Source: Xestospongia muta (Eukaryota; Porifera; Demospongiae; Haplosclerida; Petrosiidae). Taken from it: a stretch of DNA of 64,000 nt. The stretch is from assembly GCA_963693285.1 (NCBI GenBank), contig OY848919.1, positions 4,593,827-4,657,826 on the forward strand. The letters are read 5' to 3'. Below are positions 21,085-32,960 of the stretch, piece by piece. Positions within the stretch are counted from its first letter, which is position 1. Every line of letters begins with the position of its first letter. Both the position numbers and the translations under genes were made by a program. Under the pieces are notes generated by a model. The model was not told the origin of the DNA and searched no databases. It saw only the letters and a program-made list of their open reading frames with translations.

Positions 21085-22788
21085 TCAGTTGTAAACATGG
21101 TCACTATCATCATCATCATCATCATTTTCTTCATCTTCTGTTGAATATTTCTGCTCTAGTTGTCTTTCGGTATATTCTGTAATGATAACTCTCTCATTAA
21201 CATCAGATAGTTCATTACGTTGTCTATACTTGTATTTATATGCAGCAATAGTGTAAACAATGATAGAACTAAAAACAACACCTGTCTTAACAGCATAATA
21301 CTCCCAGTAACAACCATATTGTGAACTTCCCAGAGTTAGATGTACACAGTAAATACTATTATGAATGAACCATATTCCAATTAACAATCCTTGCATAGTA
21401 CGAGGACCTTGAGCTAAAATAAATTCAATACTTGTGAAATGAACAAAAAAAGTACTAATACCAGCAAAAAACTGAGGGACAGCCATGATATAGAAAGGTA
21501 GTGTGAGTTTATCTGATAGTAATTCATTTTCAAATGTTATGTTGTCAATTAATGACAAACAGATGTCTTCATTAATTGAGGCATTTCCAAAGTCATGATT
21601 TATCATGTAACTAATAAGAGTTATCATGATAGATTCTACCAACAGTGCAATGAGTCCAATCCACATACGTTTCAACATACTAGGAATGAAGTGAGAGAAG
21701 AAAGGAACCATTATAAATTGATATAAAGGAACAGCAAATAAAACAAGACAATAAGGAATTGTCAGAGGATATATTAATAGAGCACTTTCCATGACATTGT
21801 AATGTGTGCTATTTTTCATTCTTACGACTCCTAAATATTGATCTAAAATCTTTGATTTAGTGTCAAAAAGTCCATATCCAAAGATTCCCAAGAGTATACT
21901 GAGTATATATAAAAAGCTTTTCACATCCTCTACTTGTACAGTAGTAAATGGTCCTCCATATCTCTCTTTAGCTAAATCTAATCTTGAGGGAGGGGATTCA
22001 CCAAATGTAAAGGCACTACGTCTCACTGGTTGTTTGTGTTTCCAAGCATACTTTATTACTCTCCATATTAATTTGACAGGATGGTTGTGTTGAGCTGGCT
22101 CAATAACCAAGTGATGCTTAAAACAACAAAAAGACAAGATTGCAAAGAAAATAAAAAAACATCCAGAGCCATATATAACAGTTAAAACATAATAAATAGT
22201 GTTATTATGTACTAATCCTGTTACAATAGATGCCATTAAGAGTACTACAGCTAGCGGACAATAATACATGTACAAAAACCAGTAAATAAAACTACTCAAC
22301 TCTTCAGAAGGAGAAAACTGTAGCTGATCAGTACCAAACTGGATTACATTAGCCTGAAACAAGCCATATCCAAGAAAGAAAGGACAAGCTAGAGTTGTTG
22401 ATAAAATCACAGCTGTAATGCTATTAAGCTGTAAAAAGTACAGACCCACTAAAGATACTGTTATGATGACAAATCCCACACATATTAACACAATTCCAAT
22501 TATCATTACTTTATATCTCATCCATTTCTCACCTAACAAACCAAGGATAGGGTAGAAAAGATAGTACAGTCCAATTGCAGCAAATATAAGAAAGGAATAT
22601 CTGTCAATAAAATGTGTAGATAGAGCTCCAGATATAATAGTGATATTAGCCAGTAGAATACCGATAACTAAAACTAACAGTGCTCCTTTTGATTGAACAC
22701 AAACATTTTTACACCTGCTCCTGTAACAAGAAAACAATTTAATTTCACTTGAAGAATTATTAGACATTAAAGGTTTTGATTCTGCCAT
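21085..22788 (-). CDS. SLC15/POT-like transporter, MAES group, intact
   Basis: 567 residues, ATG at 22788 (MAESKPLMSNNSSSE), intronless. Same TM layout as the gene at 12171. TM1 starts at about residue 35 after a basic, Cys-rich YRSRCKNVCVQSKG segment. QFGTDQLQF with SPSEELSSF lies at about 150-167, ERYGGPFTTVQVEDVKSF at about 275-292 and EFILAQGPRTMQGLLIG at about 454-470. The acidic tail ends NDDDDDDSDHVYN. Small departures: HNHPVKL where others have HNNPVKL, and GLFDTKSK for GLLDTKSK. The extracellular loop after TM9 has NASIN and NITF sequons. The start is fixed by conservation of MAES and of the upstream flank across copies. Inferred role: a proton-independent or atypically coupled solute carrier of the SLC15 type, perhaps on endolysosomes. 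Confidence 0.88.
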   Translation of the reverse strand: MAESKPLMSNNSSSEIKLFSCYRSRCKNVCVQSKGALLVLVIGILLANITIISGALSTHFIDRYSFLIFAAIGLYYLFYPILGLLGEKWMRYKVMIIGIVLICVGFVIITVSLVGLYFLQLNSITAVILSTTLACPFFLGYGLFQANVIQFGTDQLQFSPSEELSSFIYWFLYMYYCPLAVVLLMASIVTGLVHNNTIYYVLTVIYGSGCFFIFFAILSFCCFKHHLVIEPAQHNHPVKLIWRVIKYAWKHKQPVRRSAFTFGESPPSRLDLAKERYGGPFTTVQVEDVKSFLYILSILLGIFGYGLFDTKSKILDQYLGVVRMKNSTHYNVMESALLIYPLTIPYCLVLFAVPLYQFIMVPFFSHFIPSMLKRMWIGLIALLVESIMITLISYMINHDFGNASINEDICLSLIDNITFENELLSDKLTLPFYIMAVPQFFAGISTFFVHFTSIEFILAQGPRTMQGLLIGIWFIHNSIYCVHLTLGSSQYGCYWEYYAVKTGVVFSSIIVYTIAAYKYKYRQRNELSDVNERVIITEYTERQLEQKYSTEDEENDDDDDDSDHVYN

Positions 22789-23860
22789 GCAACTCTGGTT
22801 TATGCTCTATACAGTGTATACTTGGTATCAGCTAATGTACAATAAAGCATAAATGTATTATAACAATTTTCACTGTTTACATGATTTTTATGTTTTTTGT
22901 TTCAGTATAATTGTCATAACAATAACAAGATGATTATCACTTAGTAATTAAATATATATATACAAAACTAGTTATTTAGCTCTTGAATTGAAGATAATTT
23001 AAATTAATCATTAGAATGTTAGTAAAAGAACAATTTATTCAATAACAATCAGAGGTCACCAACAATAGTTAAATGAGTTGGAACTGGATTTGCAAAAAGG
23101 GACCACTTCTGGGAAAACATTAATGACATAATTTATGAGAAAGACAACCTTTGAAACATCCCAAAAACTATTTTATATACACACAGATGCTATATATTCA
23201 CAACTGTTCATAGTAACTGCATGTATCCATACAAAACTGTCTTTAAAGTGTTTAAACAGTTGTCTTTTTTCATGTATCTCTACACAAATGTTTTGACAGA
23301 AGTGGTCCCTTATTGTAAATCAGGTCACATTTATTATAACAGTCAGTCTGCTTTGTTGTTTTGCTGAAAATCTAACGTAATTGTACATAAAATGGATCAA
23401 TGAACCTATGATATAAACTTTGAATCTCATTAATATATCAACTACTAGCATTACAACTGGAAATTGTTTGAATATAAACTTGATGAAATATATCAATAAA
23501 TTATATAACAAGTCAATCTTAATAGGCAACAATAGAACATGAAGCATCAATGCTAATAAAAAATATTGTTGAAATCTTTTAATGAAAACAATTAAGACAA
23601 ACTTTTTTATAGCTAGATGTATTAATTAGTACCACCTAAACCTATTTATTAACTCCTTCTCCACAATCAAAACAATGGTAGTGGTCAGGCACAAAATAAT
23701 AATATGCTGCTTATAGTTAATGTATTAAGAGCATAGTGTTGAAGTAGTGCTTTCTCTTGGACATATTGACAATTACTACATTTGTATTTAACTTGAAAAG
23801 ACAAAGCAAAATAAAGGAGACCTTAACGATAATATTAATAAATAGTCTCTAGTACCCCCA
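22789..23860. repeat. Duplicated 5' flank with MITE and block C
   Basis: The first 150 bp is the conserved MAES 5' flank. 23081-23328 is a GGGACCACTTCT-family MITE: GGATTTGCAAAAAGG at the left, CAGAAGTGGTCCC and AATCAGGTCAC at the right. 23400-23860 is block C. No gene. Confidence 0.7.
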
Positions 23861-24484
23861 ATTAAACTTATCTAATACTAATTAAGTCATGTAGAAATGA
23901 TACAAATTTTTAATTAATTTTTTCTTTCAATAAGTAGCCACCTTATAGACTATTTGACAGAATGTGCACGCAATTCAAATCATAGTAATCAACAAGTACA
24001 ATAAATAAATGAAACTATAAAAAATTTCAGATGACATGGGGATGACAGTGCCAAAAACAAAGAAACAAAGTAGGGATGAAAATACAAATCTATACAAAAA
24101 TTGCTAAGTAAATAGTTACGACTTTATCAAAGTTAAATTCTAAATTTTATTAAATTCTTAATTTCTGTCATCAAATATCATAATGATAAGTTTGTTACTG
24201 ACTATAAAATATACACACTGTATTAAAAATGTTAAGTTTTCATGTATACGAAGCAATAAGTGCAAATATGTTGATATTCTAAAATTAATAAATTTAATAC
24301 ATAAAATTTCTTATAATAATAATAATACACTCACATTGTTACACATAAAACAGAATATATTTAATAATCAAGTACAAATAATATAGTTAACACAAAATTT
24401 TATGTCACTTTAAAAACTACATGTACATAGTTGAAAACAGTTTCAAAGACTAACTCTACTATATAGTGGATACAAATTAAATAA
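23861..24484. other. Intergenic with a 190-bp direct duplicate
   Basis: 23925-24115 recurs at 26432-26640 (GACAGAATGTGCAC, GGGGATGACAGTGCC) and weakly at 44150-44350. No coding signal. Confidence 0.55.
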
Positions 24485-25548
24485 CATCAGTTGTACAGTT
24501 GGCTGTTGTCATCATCATTATATTTCTGTTTTTGTTTTCTAAGTATATTCTGTAATGAAAAAAGTAATTGAAACAAAAACAACACCTGTCTCAATAGCAA
24601 AATACTCCCAACAAAATTAAAATTATTAGTTTTCTCAAGTTAAACACAACTAAGTTTTTAATACTGACACTAGTCCAATCTATATATGTTCAACATACTA
24701 GCAATGAATTAATAGAAGGAATATATAATTAAGGAATATTTACAATTTCCCACAACTTCTAAATATGGATCTTATATCTTCGATTTAGTATCAAGAAGTC
24801 TATATCCAAAGATTCCCTAGAGAATACTTAATATGTACAAAACACTTTTGACATCCTCTACTTGTACAGCTTTCCATTGCTCTGCTTACCTTGATCTAGT
24901 CTTGAAGGAGGAGATTCATGAAAGATAAAGCACTATGTCTCAAATGATGCTTAAAACAGCAAGAATGCAAAGAATATAAAAAAAAACAACTGAAGTCAAA
25001 TCTAACAGAAAAAACGTAATACATGATGATATCATGTATTAATCCTGTTACAATAGATGCCATTACAAGTACTACAGCTAGTGGACAATAATATATGTAC
25101 AAAACACAGTAAATAAAACTACTGAACTCTTTAGATGTTTAAAGCTGCAGTCGATCTTTACCAAATTGAAAAATGTTAGACTCAAAAGCCATATCAAAAA
25201 AAGAAAGGACAACTTGTATGATAAGATAGTATGATAAGATAGATAATGTTACAGCTGTAATGTTATAAACTGTATAAAATATAGACCCACTGAACATACA
25301 GTTATGATGACAAATCCCACACATATTAACACAATTCCAATTATCATTACTCTATATCTCATACATTTCTCACCTAACAAACAAAGGATAGGGTAGAAAA
25401 GATAGTACAGTCCAATTGCAGCAAATATAAGAAAGGAATATTTGTCGATAAAATATGTAGATAGAGCTCCAGATATAATAGTGATATTAGCCAGTAGAAT
25501 ATTGATAACTAAAACTAATAGAGCTCCTTTTAATTTGATAGATTCCAT
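24485..25548 (-). pseudogene. Decayed MAES-group transporter pseudogene
   Basis: TM1-TM4 are readable from the ATG at 25548 (MESIKLKGALLV, in which the usual first 30 residues are gone) to about 25250. An indel in the TM4 region follows (ATGTTATAAACTGTATAAAA). Then come FGKDRLQL (25139-25324) and a shortened loop with RYGGPF lost (about 24870-24960). Only scraps of TM8-TM9 remain, with a remnant of the tail (AAGTATATTCTGTAATG at 24541). Large internal deletions make it about 1.06 kb instead of 1.7 kb. Confidence 0.8.
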
Positions 25549-27885
25549 TTCATGTAACTATGTATATACATACACTGCACGCAAACATATGCACATTACT
25601 TACTATACTAAAATTGCACTGCAACAAAATATTTTAGGAATAATAAATATTTACATTATTTTAATATTGACATAGAATAAATGATAATTTTTTCATTTAA
25701 AACCTGAAAAATACAATGACTATTCCTACTTTTGACTAGGTATTGCTTTATTGCATTTGTTCATACTGACACATACACATAAACACAAAACACTTATAAT
25801 TAATTCAATTATATAGAAACTTGGATTTGGCATAAATAATAAAGATCTATATGTGTTAGGTTGTCTATAAAGTTACTTGCTATATTATGCACTGTACTAA
25901 AAATGATCTCACATATTCATGATATGACAATGAGTAGAGACTTTTTTACTTGAATATTTTGTTTATTATGCAATACAGCTAATTATAAATAGAGGTTTAA
26001 TAAATTATGATTGAAAATATCAACACCTATAAATTATACATTGCTGCATATGCATATAATCTTCATGAAAAGTGACATGACAAGAGCTATATGAACTCCT
26101 GACATTGTAGATATACTTAACATATTAAGTAAATGACCTAAAATTCTATATATGAGCAAACTAAAGGATGGTGAGCATAAATTTATAATTGTAGTAGTTG
26201 TATACTACAATAAATCAACTAAAAGGTGTGTAATAGTCACCATTTTTCAATTTAAAAACAAGAAGTAATAAAAAGGGAGTATAGAGTCCATTTGCAGTAC
26301 TTATAAAGATCTTCTTTGATTCAAACACAAACATTTCATAGTTTCTGCTTGAGCTATATACCGGATCAGTTCAGGAGTTACCCATTTATGACATTCACTA
26401 TGCTGTAAGGTGTAAATGAGAAAAAATAACTTTGTTGTGAATAAGTAGGCACCTTATGGACTACTTGACAGAATGTGCACACTATTCAAATCATAGTAAT
26501 CAACAAGTACATTAAATAAATGAAACTAATCAAACTATAAGAAAAATTCAGATGATGTGGGGATGACAGTGCCTAAAAGCAAAGAAACAAGGTAAGGACG
26601 AAAATACAAATCTATACAAAAATTGCTAAATAAATATCCAAATCGTTCGCATTAGAGAAGGCTACATTTGTTAACAATCATTCAGTGTATTCATCCAAGA
26701 TTGAATAAAAACATGCAAGTTTGATACTGATTGGCTGTGTATGTAAATTATTTTTACATGAATTTATGCTTTCATCTGTGCCTCCTTCTTAACCATTTTG
26801 TATGTCATTCCTACACCTCCTTTAATTCATTCTTTTATGATACTTCTTTTATTTTTTTGTACACAGAATATTCTTGCTGATCATTGGTGACACAACTCAA
26901 GACATTGACCCTACAGATCATGTGACCCAACCCACTAGTAGATCATTGGTGACTAAGCCCCTTTTTGATTGTGATTTTTACTCCTAAGCTGCCTAATTAT
27001 TTGATTCTTGTATATTTCATGTGGAGTAAACTTAGTAAGGTATTGGTAGATAGTATATATGCAAGACAGCAGTATGAAGTGTGCATGTGTGACACAACAA
27101 CGCATATGTATACACCATATACCATATCTTTAATATCACACAATACAACAACAAATATAAAATATCATTTATCTTTCAATCTTAGAAAACAAAATAAATT
27201 TAGTCAGAAAATCTTTCTTAATAGCAGTTGCCCACAGCTGCACACTTGGCATTGGATATTGCCCTTATTAATGACAAATATGTAGGTAATGAATAATAAG
27301 TTAATGATGTCCAAGTATGGGATGCTATTAAGTTTGCATCTTTGTCTAAATAGTGAATCGCAATGATATATACCACTGCACTACCAAATTTAAATACTGT
27401 ATTTTTGTAGCAAGATCATGGTGACATATTCACACAATAATGAGCTTGAAAATTGTATTTGCTGGTAATCATTTGGACTAATCATTTGATAAGGTAGTAT
27501 TAAATAAAAATACATAACATACATTGTACGAATTTTAATACCAATGTATTTGAAAACGTAATTATGTTAGCACTGTATTTAGAATAAAGTGTTAATCAAT
27601 GTAAGATTTGAGTTGAAAAGAGAGAGAGATCTTTTAAGTAGACTTTTCTACAAATAATTATTCTTATATATTCAGTAATAATGATAACTTTTATTGACAT
27701 TGGCTAATAGTAAGAGTACATTACTACATTAAAAGAAAGTTTATAGATATGAAATTGAACAGACAAGTTCACAGTATCAACAATGCAATGATTATCAAAT
27801 ATATTGGCTGAGAATAAACCTTATAAGAGAGACAAATTAACTTATTAACATGTGACAAAACATAACACATACATTCACAATTCAA
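25549..27885. other. 2.3-kb intergenic region, mostly unrecognised
   Basis: Holds the duplicate of 23925-24115 at 26432-26640 and a tiny N-terminal transporter trace at 26300-26345 (TTGATTCAAACACAAACATT). There is a block A remnant at about 27100-27240 (AAATATCATTTATCTTTCAA, TTGCCCACAGCTGCACAC). A 106-codon open frame at 26965-27285 overlaps that remnant and is not conserved, so I do not call it. Confidence 0.5.
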
Positions 27886-29571
27886 TTAATTCACAACCAA
27901 TGAGTCTATGTCATTAGACAGTCCGTTACCCTCCATTCTTTCATATCTTTCCTCATTGTCCAGTTGTATTTCAGTATATTGTGTAATGATAACTCTCTCA
28001 TTAACATCAGATAGTTCATTACGTTGTCTATACTTGTATTTGTATGCAGCAATGGTATAAACAATGACTGAAAGTAGAACAAGACATGCTTTAATAGCGT
28101 AATATTCCCAGCTACAAGTAATAGAAAAAGGTAAAATGGTGTTATTGATGTTGTGAACCATGTTTCCAATAAGCCATAATCCAATCAACAATCCTTGCAT
28201 ACTTCGAGGACTTGAGCCAATATAAATTCAAACCCAGCAATGAAAAGGAGGACTATACAAAGACCTAATAAGAAATTTGGTCCAATGAACACAGGGTATG
28301 GTAATGTGAAAATTTCCGTTCCTACAAAAGAGGTATTATATACAGATAAATCAATACAGACACAATCATCACAAACTCTGCTAACATCATTATTCATTAT
28401 AACAGCAATAGCAGTTGTAGCAGACAACTGTAGTAACAAAACTATTAGTCCAATCCACATACGTTTTAATATGCTTGGAATGCAGCGAGAAAAGAAAGGA
28501 ACAATTATAAATTGAAATATTGGAATAAAGATAGTATATAAAGAAAATGGTATCGTTAATGGAAAAGCTAGAACTACTGCCTCAGTAAACACAACAGTTC
28601 TATTTGACTGTTGGTTCAAAACTGAAACGTATTGTGATGTAAGGCTTGATAAATTATCATACAGAGTTATACCATAGGCTGAGATCAAAATACTTGATAT
28701 GTAACAGAAGCTTTTGACATCCTCTACTTGTTCAGTGGAAAATGGTCCTCCATATCTCTCCTTAGCTAGGTCTAGTCTAGAGGGAAGAGACTCTCCATAA
28801 GTAAATGCACTACGTCTCACTGGTTGTTTATGTTTCCAAGCATATCTCATCACTCTCCAGATTAGTTTAAAAGGATTGTTGTGTTGAGCTGGCTGAATAA
28901 TCAAGTGATGTTTGAAACAACAAACAAACAACAAAGCAATTGCTATAAACATTATTACAAAACATAACACTACATAGTTATCATATAAGCTAGCATTCTT
29001 ATGAGTAAAATTAGCCAGACCTGCCGATTGTACAAGTTCAATTACAGCCACACAAAAGTAGTAAGGCTAAAAACACCAATATATAAAGCTACTCAACTCT
29101 TGAGATGATGAAAATGGAAGTTGATCAGTGCCGAACTGAATAAAATTAGCTAAAAACAAAACCAAACCGAAGATGTAGGGGCAATTAACAATAGTTGAAA
29201 AAATTACCATGATGGTATCATTTATATGAATAAACTGCTTCATCATTTTAATGATTAACACACGAGATTATCATAATCAATGAACCAATTAGCAAAACCT
29301 TGTATCTCATCCATTTATCACCTATCACCGCTAGAGCTGGAAAAAATACTGTTAGAATCAACAAAAAGAAATATGTCACAAGAGAGAAATTATTGTGATT
29401 ATTAAGTACTTGAATATTAGCATAAGACGTAACTAATAGAACACTCCATACCACCACTAACTGAGCTCCTTTAGAATTAACGGAAGATAACTTAAGTCTT
29501 TTAATGAAAGAAGACAAAATGTTAGGATGAACTCGAGAGACAGAGATTAATGAAGTCAATTCGTCAGCCAT
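27886..29571 (-). pseudogene. MADEL-group POT-like transporter, best-preserved copy but broken
   Basis: Spans the full gene from ATG at 29571 (MADELTSLISVSR, an acidic dileucine-like ExxxLI N-terminus) to the stop at 27886. Three lesions: a frame change near 29255 from a deletion after GSLIMIIS, an in-frame TAG near 29067 after SSFIYWCF, and loss of one C in ACTTCGAGGACTTGAGCC (about 28205) before MQGLLIG. Between them lie well-kept POT features: QFGTDQLPF with SQELSSF, the loop with KERYGGPFSTEQVEDVKSF, PVFIGPNFLLGL, and the tail YKYRQRNELSDVNER. Extracellular VCDDCVCIDLSVYN is Cys-rich and specific to this group. Splicing could not remove all three lesions, but assembly errors in homopolymers cannot be excluded. 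Confidence 0.78.
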
Positions 29572-29937
29572 TTTTTCAATTATTAATAATCTTTTTGTTC
29601 TTAACCACAATCAAAACAATGACCACATAGTTTTGTAATTAGATTTCTATATATAGAATGATGACGCACTTGTACATTCCTCTGAAAAGTCGTCATTAAG
29701 AGTTATTGAACGTAATGTTTAGTCACTGTATCATTGAAACAAAATGGCAGTTAAAATTGTCTATTGCATTAACCTAGCCTTTCCATGTTTTAGAGAACAA
29801 TTAATGCAATCTAGTAAGTAATAAATAATAGAATTATTATATAGTGGGATCCAGATAATATGACATCACTGAACCTCAGACAAAACATAAATGGTCACTG
29901 TTCTCTGTAGCTATGATTGTTATAACATCGTAAGTTG
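29572..29937. repeat. Upstream flank shared with 15983-16340
   Basis: Same sequence as the 5' flank of the pseudogene at 14575-15982. Its last 7 bp (TAAGTTG, 29931-29937) is the left target duplication of the MITE. No gene. Confidence 0.65.
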
Positions 29938-30122
29938 GGGTGGTTCTTGGTGTAACTTGACTATGATGACATCATAATGAAATGATACATAATGATGTCA
30001 TCATATTGATGACATCACCTAAACCTTAAACCAAACCTAACATTATTAACTCTATGACACATATGATGTCATCATAAGACATGTTGTTACATCATCAGTC
30101 AAGTTACACCAAGAAGCCCCCA
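29938..30122. mobile_element. MITE with TTCTTGGTGTAACTTGAC ends
   Basis: 185 bp, left end GGGTGGTTCTTGGTGTAACT, right end AAGTTACACCAAGAAGCCCC. Flanked by TAAGTTG on both sides (29931-29937 and 30123-30129). The paralogous locus at about 16341 has a single TAAGTTG and no insert. The interior has several ATGATGTCATCAT-like palindromes. A second, diverged copy is at about 33703-33861. A 7-8 bp duplication would suit a hAT-like origin; no transposase is linked. Confidence 0.85.
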
Positions 30123-30340
30123 TAAGTTGTCTCTCTGAATTTTGTATGTGATACACTCTCATTAACATTGGATACTTCATTATTTGTCTATACTTGTATT
30201 TCTATGCATCAATAGCATAAACAAGAAACTCAAGAGCTGTTTTGACACCATAAGAATTTATATACACTTTGAAATGTTGACTGCTGGATTGTGAGAACAG
30301 ATCCATGTTATGAAATTGTGGTATTCCAGTTACCATAGTT
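30123..30340 (-). pseudogene. C-terminal remnant of a POT-like transporter, second copy
   Basis: Paralogue of 16330-16530; only the TM12 and tail region of a 35455-type gene, degraded. The MITE sits in its end. Confidence 0.6.
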
Positions 30341-30360
30341 CCACTAAGATACTATGAATA

Positions 30361-31050
30361 ATGGTCTGGTACCAACTTGCTTATATTATGTGGGGCTTAT
30401 AATTACTCAGGTCTACACCATATATTCTATCTGCCATTTCCAAAGTTGTCACATCTATATATGTCATTACTAATGTAGTAGATGTACTATTTAATTGACT
30501 ATTCGTGTAGCTAATTGCTACAACTATTTATTCTTAGACAAATAAAAGGTAAGCTGTTACTATGGAATTGATACATAGACACTTCAATTATTTTATAACC
30601 ATGCATGTTGCCAAAATATCTAGAAATTAGTTAAAATAGTGAAGTTATTTTAAAAGTGGTATATATACAATTAATTGAAGTTACAGAGCTTTGTTGATTG
30701 ACATTCTTATGGCATCATTTAATTGTAATTTATACTTAAAGACATGTTGTCTTACTGCCATTTTGGTAGGAAAAATGTAATCAGATTATATTCACACATT
30801 TTATAGAATTTAACTATGGAGTCATTTTACTACTTAGTGTTATACAGTCCATACTTGTGTACTATACTTTTGTAGTGTATTTGAAGATTAGTTAGCACAT
30901 TTTTATACAAGTTTTAGAAAATGACGATTATAATGACTACCTTTTTGCTGCTAAAATGACAATAAAGTAAAACACATGCTACATTCTTAGACAAAAACAT
31001 AACCAAAATAATTTTTACAACTTATAAATTTTATATGTACAACTAAATTT
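30361..31050. repeat. Duplicated intergenic block B, copy 2
   Basis: 3' flank of the gene at 31053. Has one copy of the 58-bp unit (30370-30435, with a 6-bp insertion TAATTA) where copy 1 has three. No gene. Confidence 0.75.
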
Positions 31051-31052
31051 CA

Positions 31053-32696
31053 TTAGAACACATCCTCAGATATAATATAAAATGATGTTTGTCCACTATT
31101 ATCATCTTCATTTAACAACTCCATTTGGTCTAATTGTCTCTCAGTATATTCTGTAATGATAACTCTCTCGTTGACATCGGATAGTTCATTACGTTGTCTA
31201 TACTTGTATTTATATGCAGCAATAGTGTAAATTGTGACTGAAATGAAGACAATACCTGTCTTTACTGCAGTGTATATACTGCTATCATCAATGATAACTA
31301 ATATTACTGCATCAAAATTCCAAATGCCATAGTACTGCATCAACCATAATCCTATTAATAAGCCTTGCATATTTCTTGGCGCTTGGGCTAAAATGAACTC
31401 CAAACTTCCAATAAATACAAGCATCATACTAATGCCTTGAAATATTTGTGATATTATAAAGATATAGTATGGTGAAATACATATGTGCAATGTTTGATTA
31501 CCAAAAGCTATACAGTCAGAAACTGAATTAGTAGAATTATCAATAAAGTACTGAAAGGTTGTTAATGCTACTAACTCTAACAACAATATCACAAGTCCAA
31601 GCCATATACGTTTTAATATACTCAGAAAGAAGCAAAACTGGAAGGGAACAACTAAAAACTGATGAAAAACAATCAACAGAACCACTACAGAACATGGAAT
31701 AATGTTTGGTATATACATAATTGCTTCTTCGATGAACGTACTATTACTACTAAGTTTTAAATGTTGTAAAATTATTTTAGAGTCTTGATAAGAAAAAAAG
31801 AAGCTTGCAAAAATTACAGGAATTATGTGGAGGAAACTTTTAACATCTTCTACTTGTAAAGTAGTAAATGGTCCTCCATATCGCTCTTTACCAAGGTCTA
31901 GTCTGGAAGGAGGAGGCTCTCCATAAGTAAATGCACTACGTCTCACTGGTTGTTTGTGTTTCCAAGCATACCTCATTACTCTCCAGATTAGTTTGACCGG
32001 ATTGTTGTGTTGAGCTGGTTCAATTATCAAATAACGTTTTATCAAAATAAAACAAACATATGAGAGACAAACAATAGCAGTTATTGCACAAATACTAATT
32101 GACACATTTACGTCATCAAATTGTACAGCAACAATAATGTAGTAGGTTAGAATACCTACAAAAACATTGGCAAGTGCCTGCACCCAAAACAGCCAGTGAA
32201 CAAAGCTACTCAATTCCTCAGAAGGAGCAAATTGAATCTGATCAGTGCCAAACTGGATAATGTTTGCATGAAATATACACATACCAATGAGGTAAAATAT
32301 ATATGCCAAGATAGAGGGTATAATTATGCTTATGTAACTTTCAAAACTGAAATGATTGTCATTAGAATTAATTACTATTACAGCAATGCCCACACCTAGA
32401 ACCAGAATAAAGACACTAACAAAAACTATTGCTACTCCAATCAAAATTACTTTAAATCTACACCATTTCTCACCTAATAATCCAAGAAATGGATATACAA
32501 TACAGAAGACAGTCGAAATACCGAAGATCCACCGATTGATCTTACGATGAAATAGCAGTGTTATAGTTAACAAAAAAGCAGCTATAGTAAATAGAATAAA
32601 ACACATCATTAAAACTAATACGGCGCCTTTTGAGTAGACACATGACGGTCTATATTTCCTACGCCAGCATAAAAGCCTTCTTTTGTCAGAAATCAT
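31053..32696 (-). CDS. SLC15/POT-like transporter, diverged intact member
   Basis: 547 residues, ATG at 32696, intronless. N-terminus MISDKRRLLCW contains D4-KRR-L8-L9, a good match to [DE]xxxLL. TM1 about 24-48, TM2 55-74, TM3 82-109, TM4 121-145, QFGTDQIQF with APSEELSSF at 148-165, TM5 166-190, TM6 198-219. The cytosolic loop 220-288 has QPVRRSAFTYGEPPPSR and KERYGGPFTT; then TM7 289-304 with SYQDSK, TM8 327-352, TM9 361-384, TM10 407-434, TM11 442-470, TM12 476-495. The tail has YKYRQRNELSDVNER then a unique end SFYIISEDVF. Outside the loop and tail it differs greatly from the MAES group. No ExxER motif in TM1. The end SFYI.SE recurs in the gene at 35455, marking these as closer relatives. 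Confidence 0.87.
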   Translation of the reverse strand: MISDKRRLLCWRRKYRPSCVYSKGAVLVLMMCFILFTIAAFLLTITLLFHRKINRWIFGISTVFCIVYPFLGLLGEKWCRFKVILIGVAIVFVSVFILVLGVGIAVIVINSNDNHFSFESYISIIIPSILAYIFYLIGMCIFHANIIQFGTDQIQFAPSEELSSFVHWLFWVQALANVFVGILTYYIIVAVQFDDVNVSISICAITAIVCLSYVCFILIKRYLIIEPAQHNNPVKLIWRVMRYAWKHKQPVRRSAFTYGEPPPSRLDLGKERYGGPFTTLQVEDVKSFLHIIPVIFASFFFSYQDSKIILQHLKLSSNSTFIEEAIMYIPNIIPCSVVVLLIVFHQFLVVPFQFCFFLSILKRIWLGLVILLLELVALTTFQYFIDNSTNSVSDCIAFGNQTLHICISPYYIFIISQIFQGISMMLVFIGSLEFILAQAPRNMQGLLIGLWLMQYYGIWNFDAVILVIIDDSSIYTAVKTGIVFISVTIYTIAAYKYKYRQRNELSDVNERVIITEYTERQLDQMELLNEDDNSGQTSFYIISEDVF

Positions 32697-32960
32697 TGAA
32701 GTGTAGTCATCAACAACACGAAATACAAATACACAGGCAGACTCACTTTATACGCTCTTACTTACTTTAAGTAGGAGTGGCTATAAATTGTTTCTATTTG
32801 ATAATAATTCAGATGTATAAATTACAACAAGATGTATTCCTTACTTGTGAAGTGTACAACCTACTCAATGAAGTCCTCAAAATGGAGGGACAAGTTTGTA
32901 AAATAATGGCCTCTTCTCATTTACTGCATATATTATGGTATCATAATGTTTATCATGGTG

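Noticed and set aside
26965..27285. 106-codon plus-strand frame
   Set aside because: Covers part of a block A remnant and shows no protein features.
27886..29610. Introns as the explanation for the broken MADEL-group gene
   Set aside because: The lesions are a deletion, an in-frame stop and a single-base loss without matching GT-AG pairs, and paralogues are intronless.
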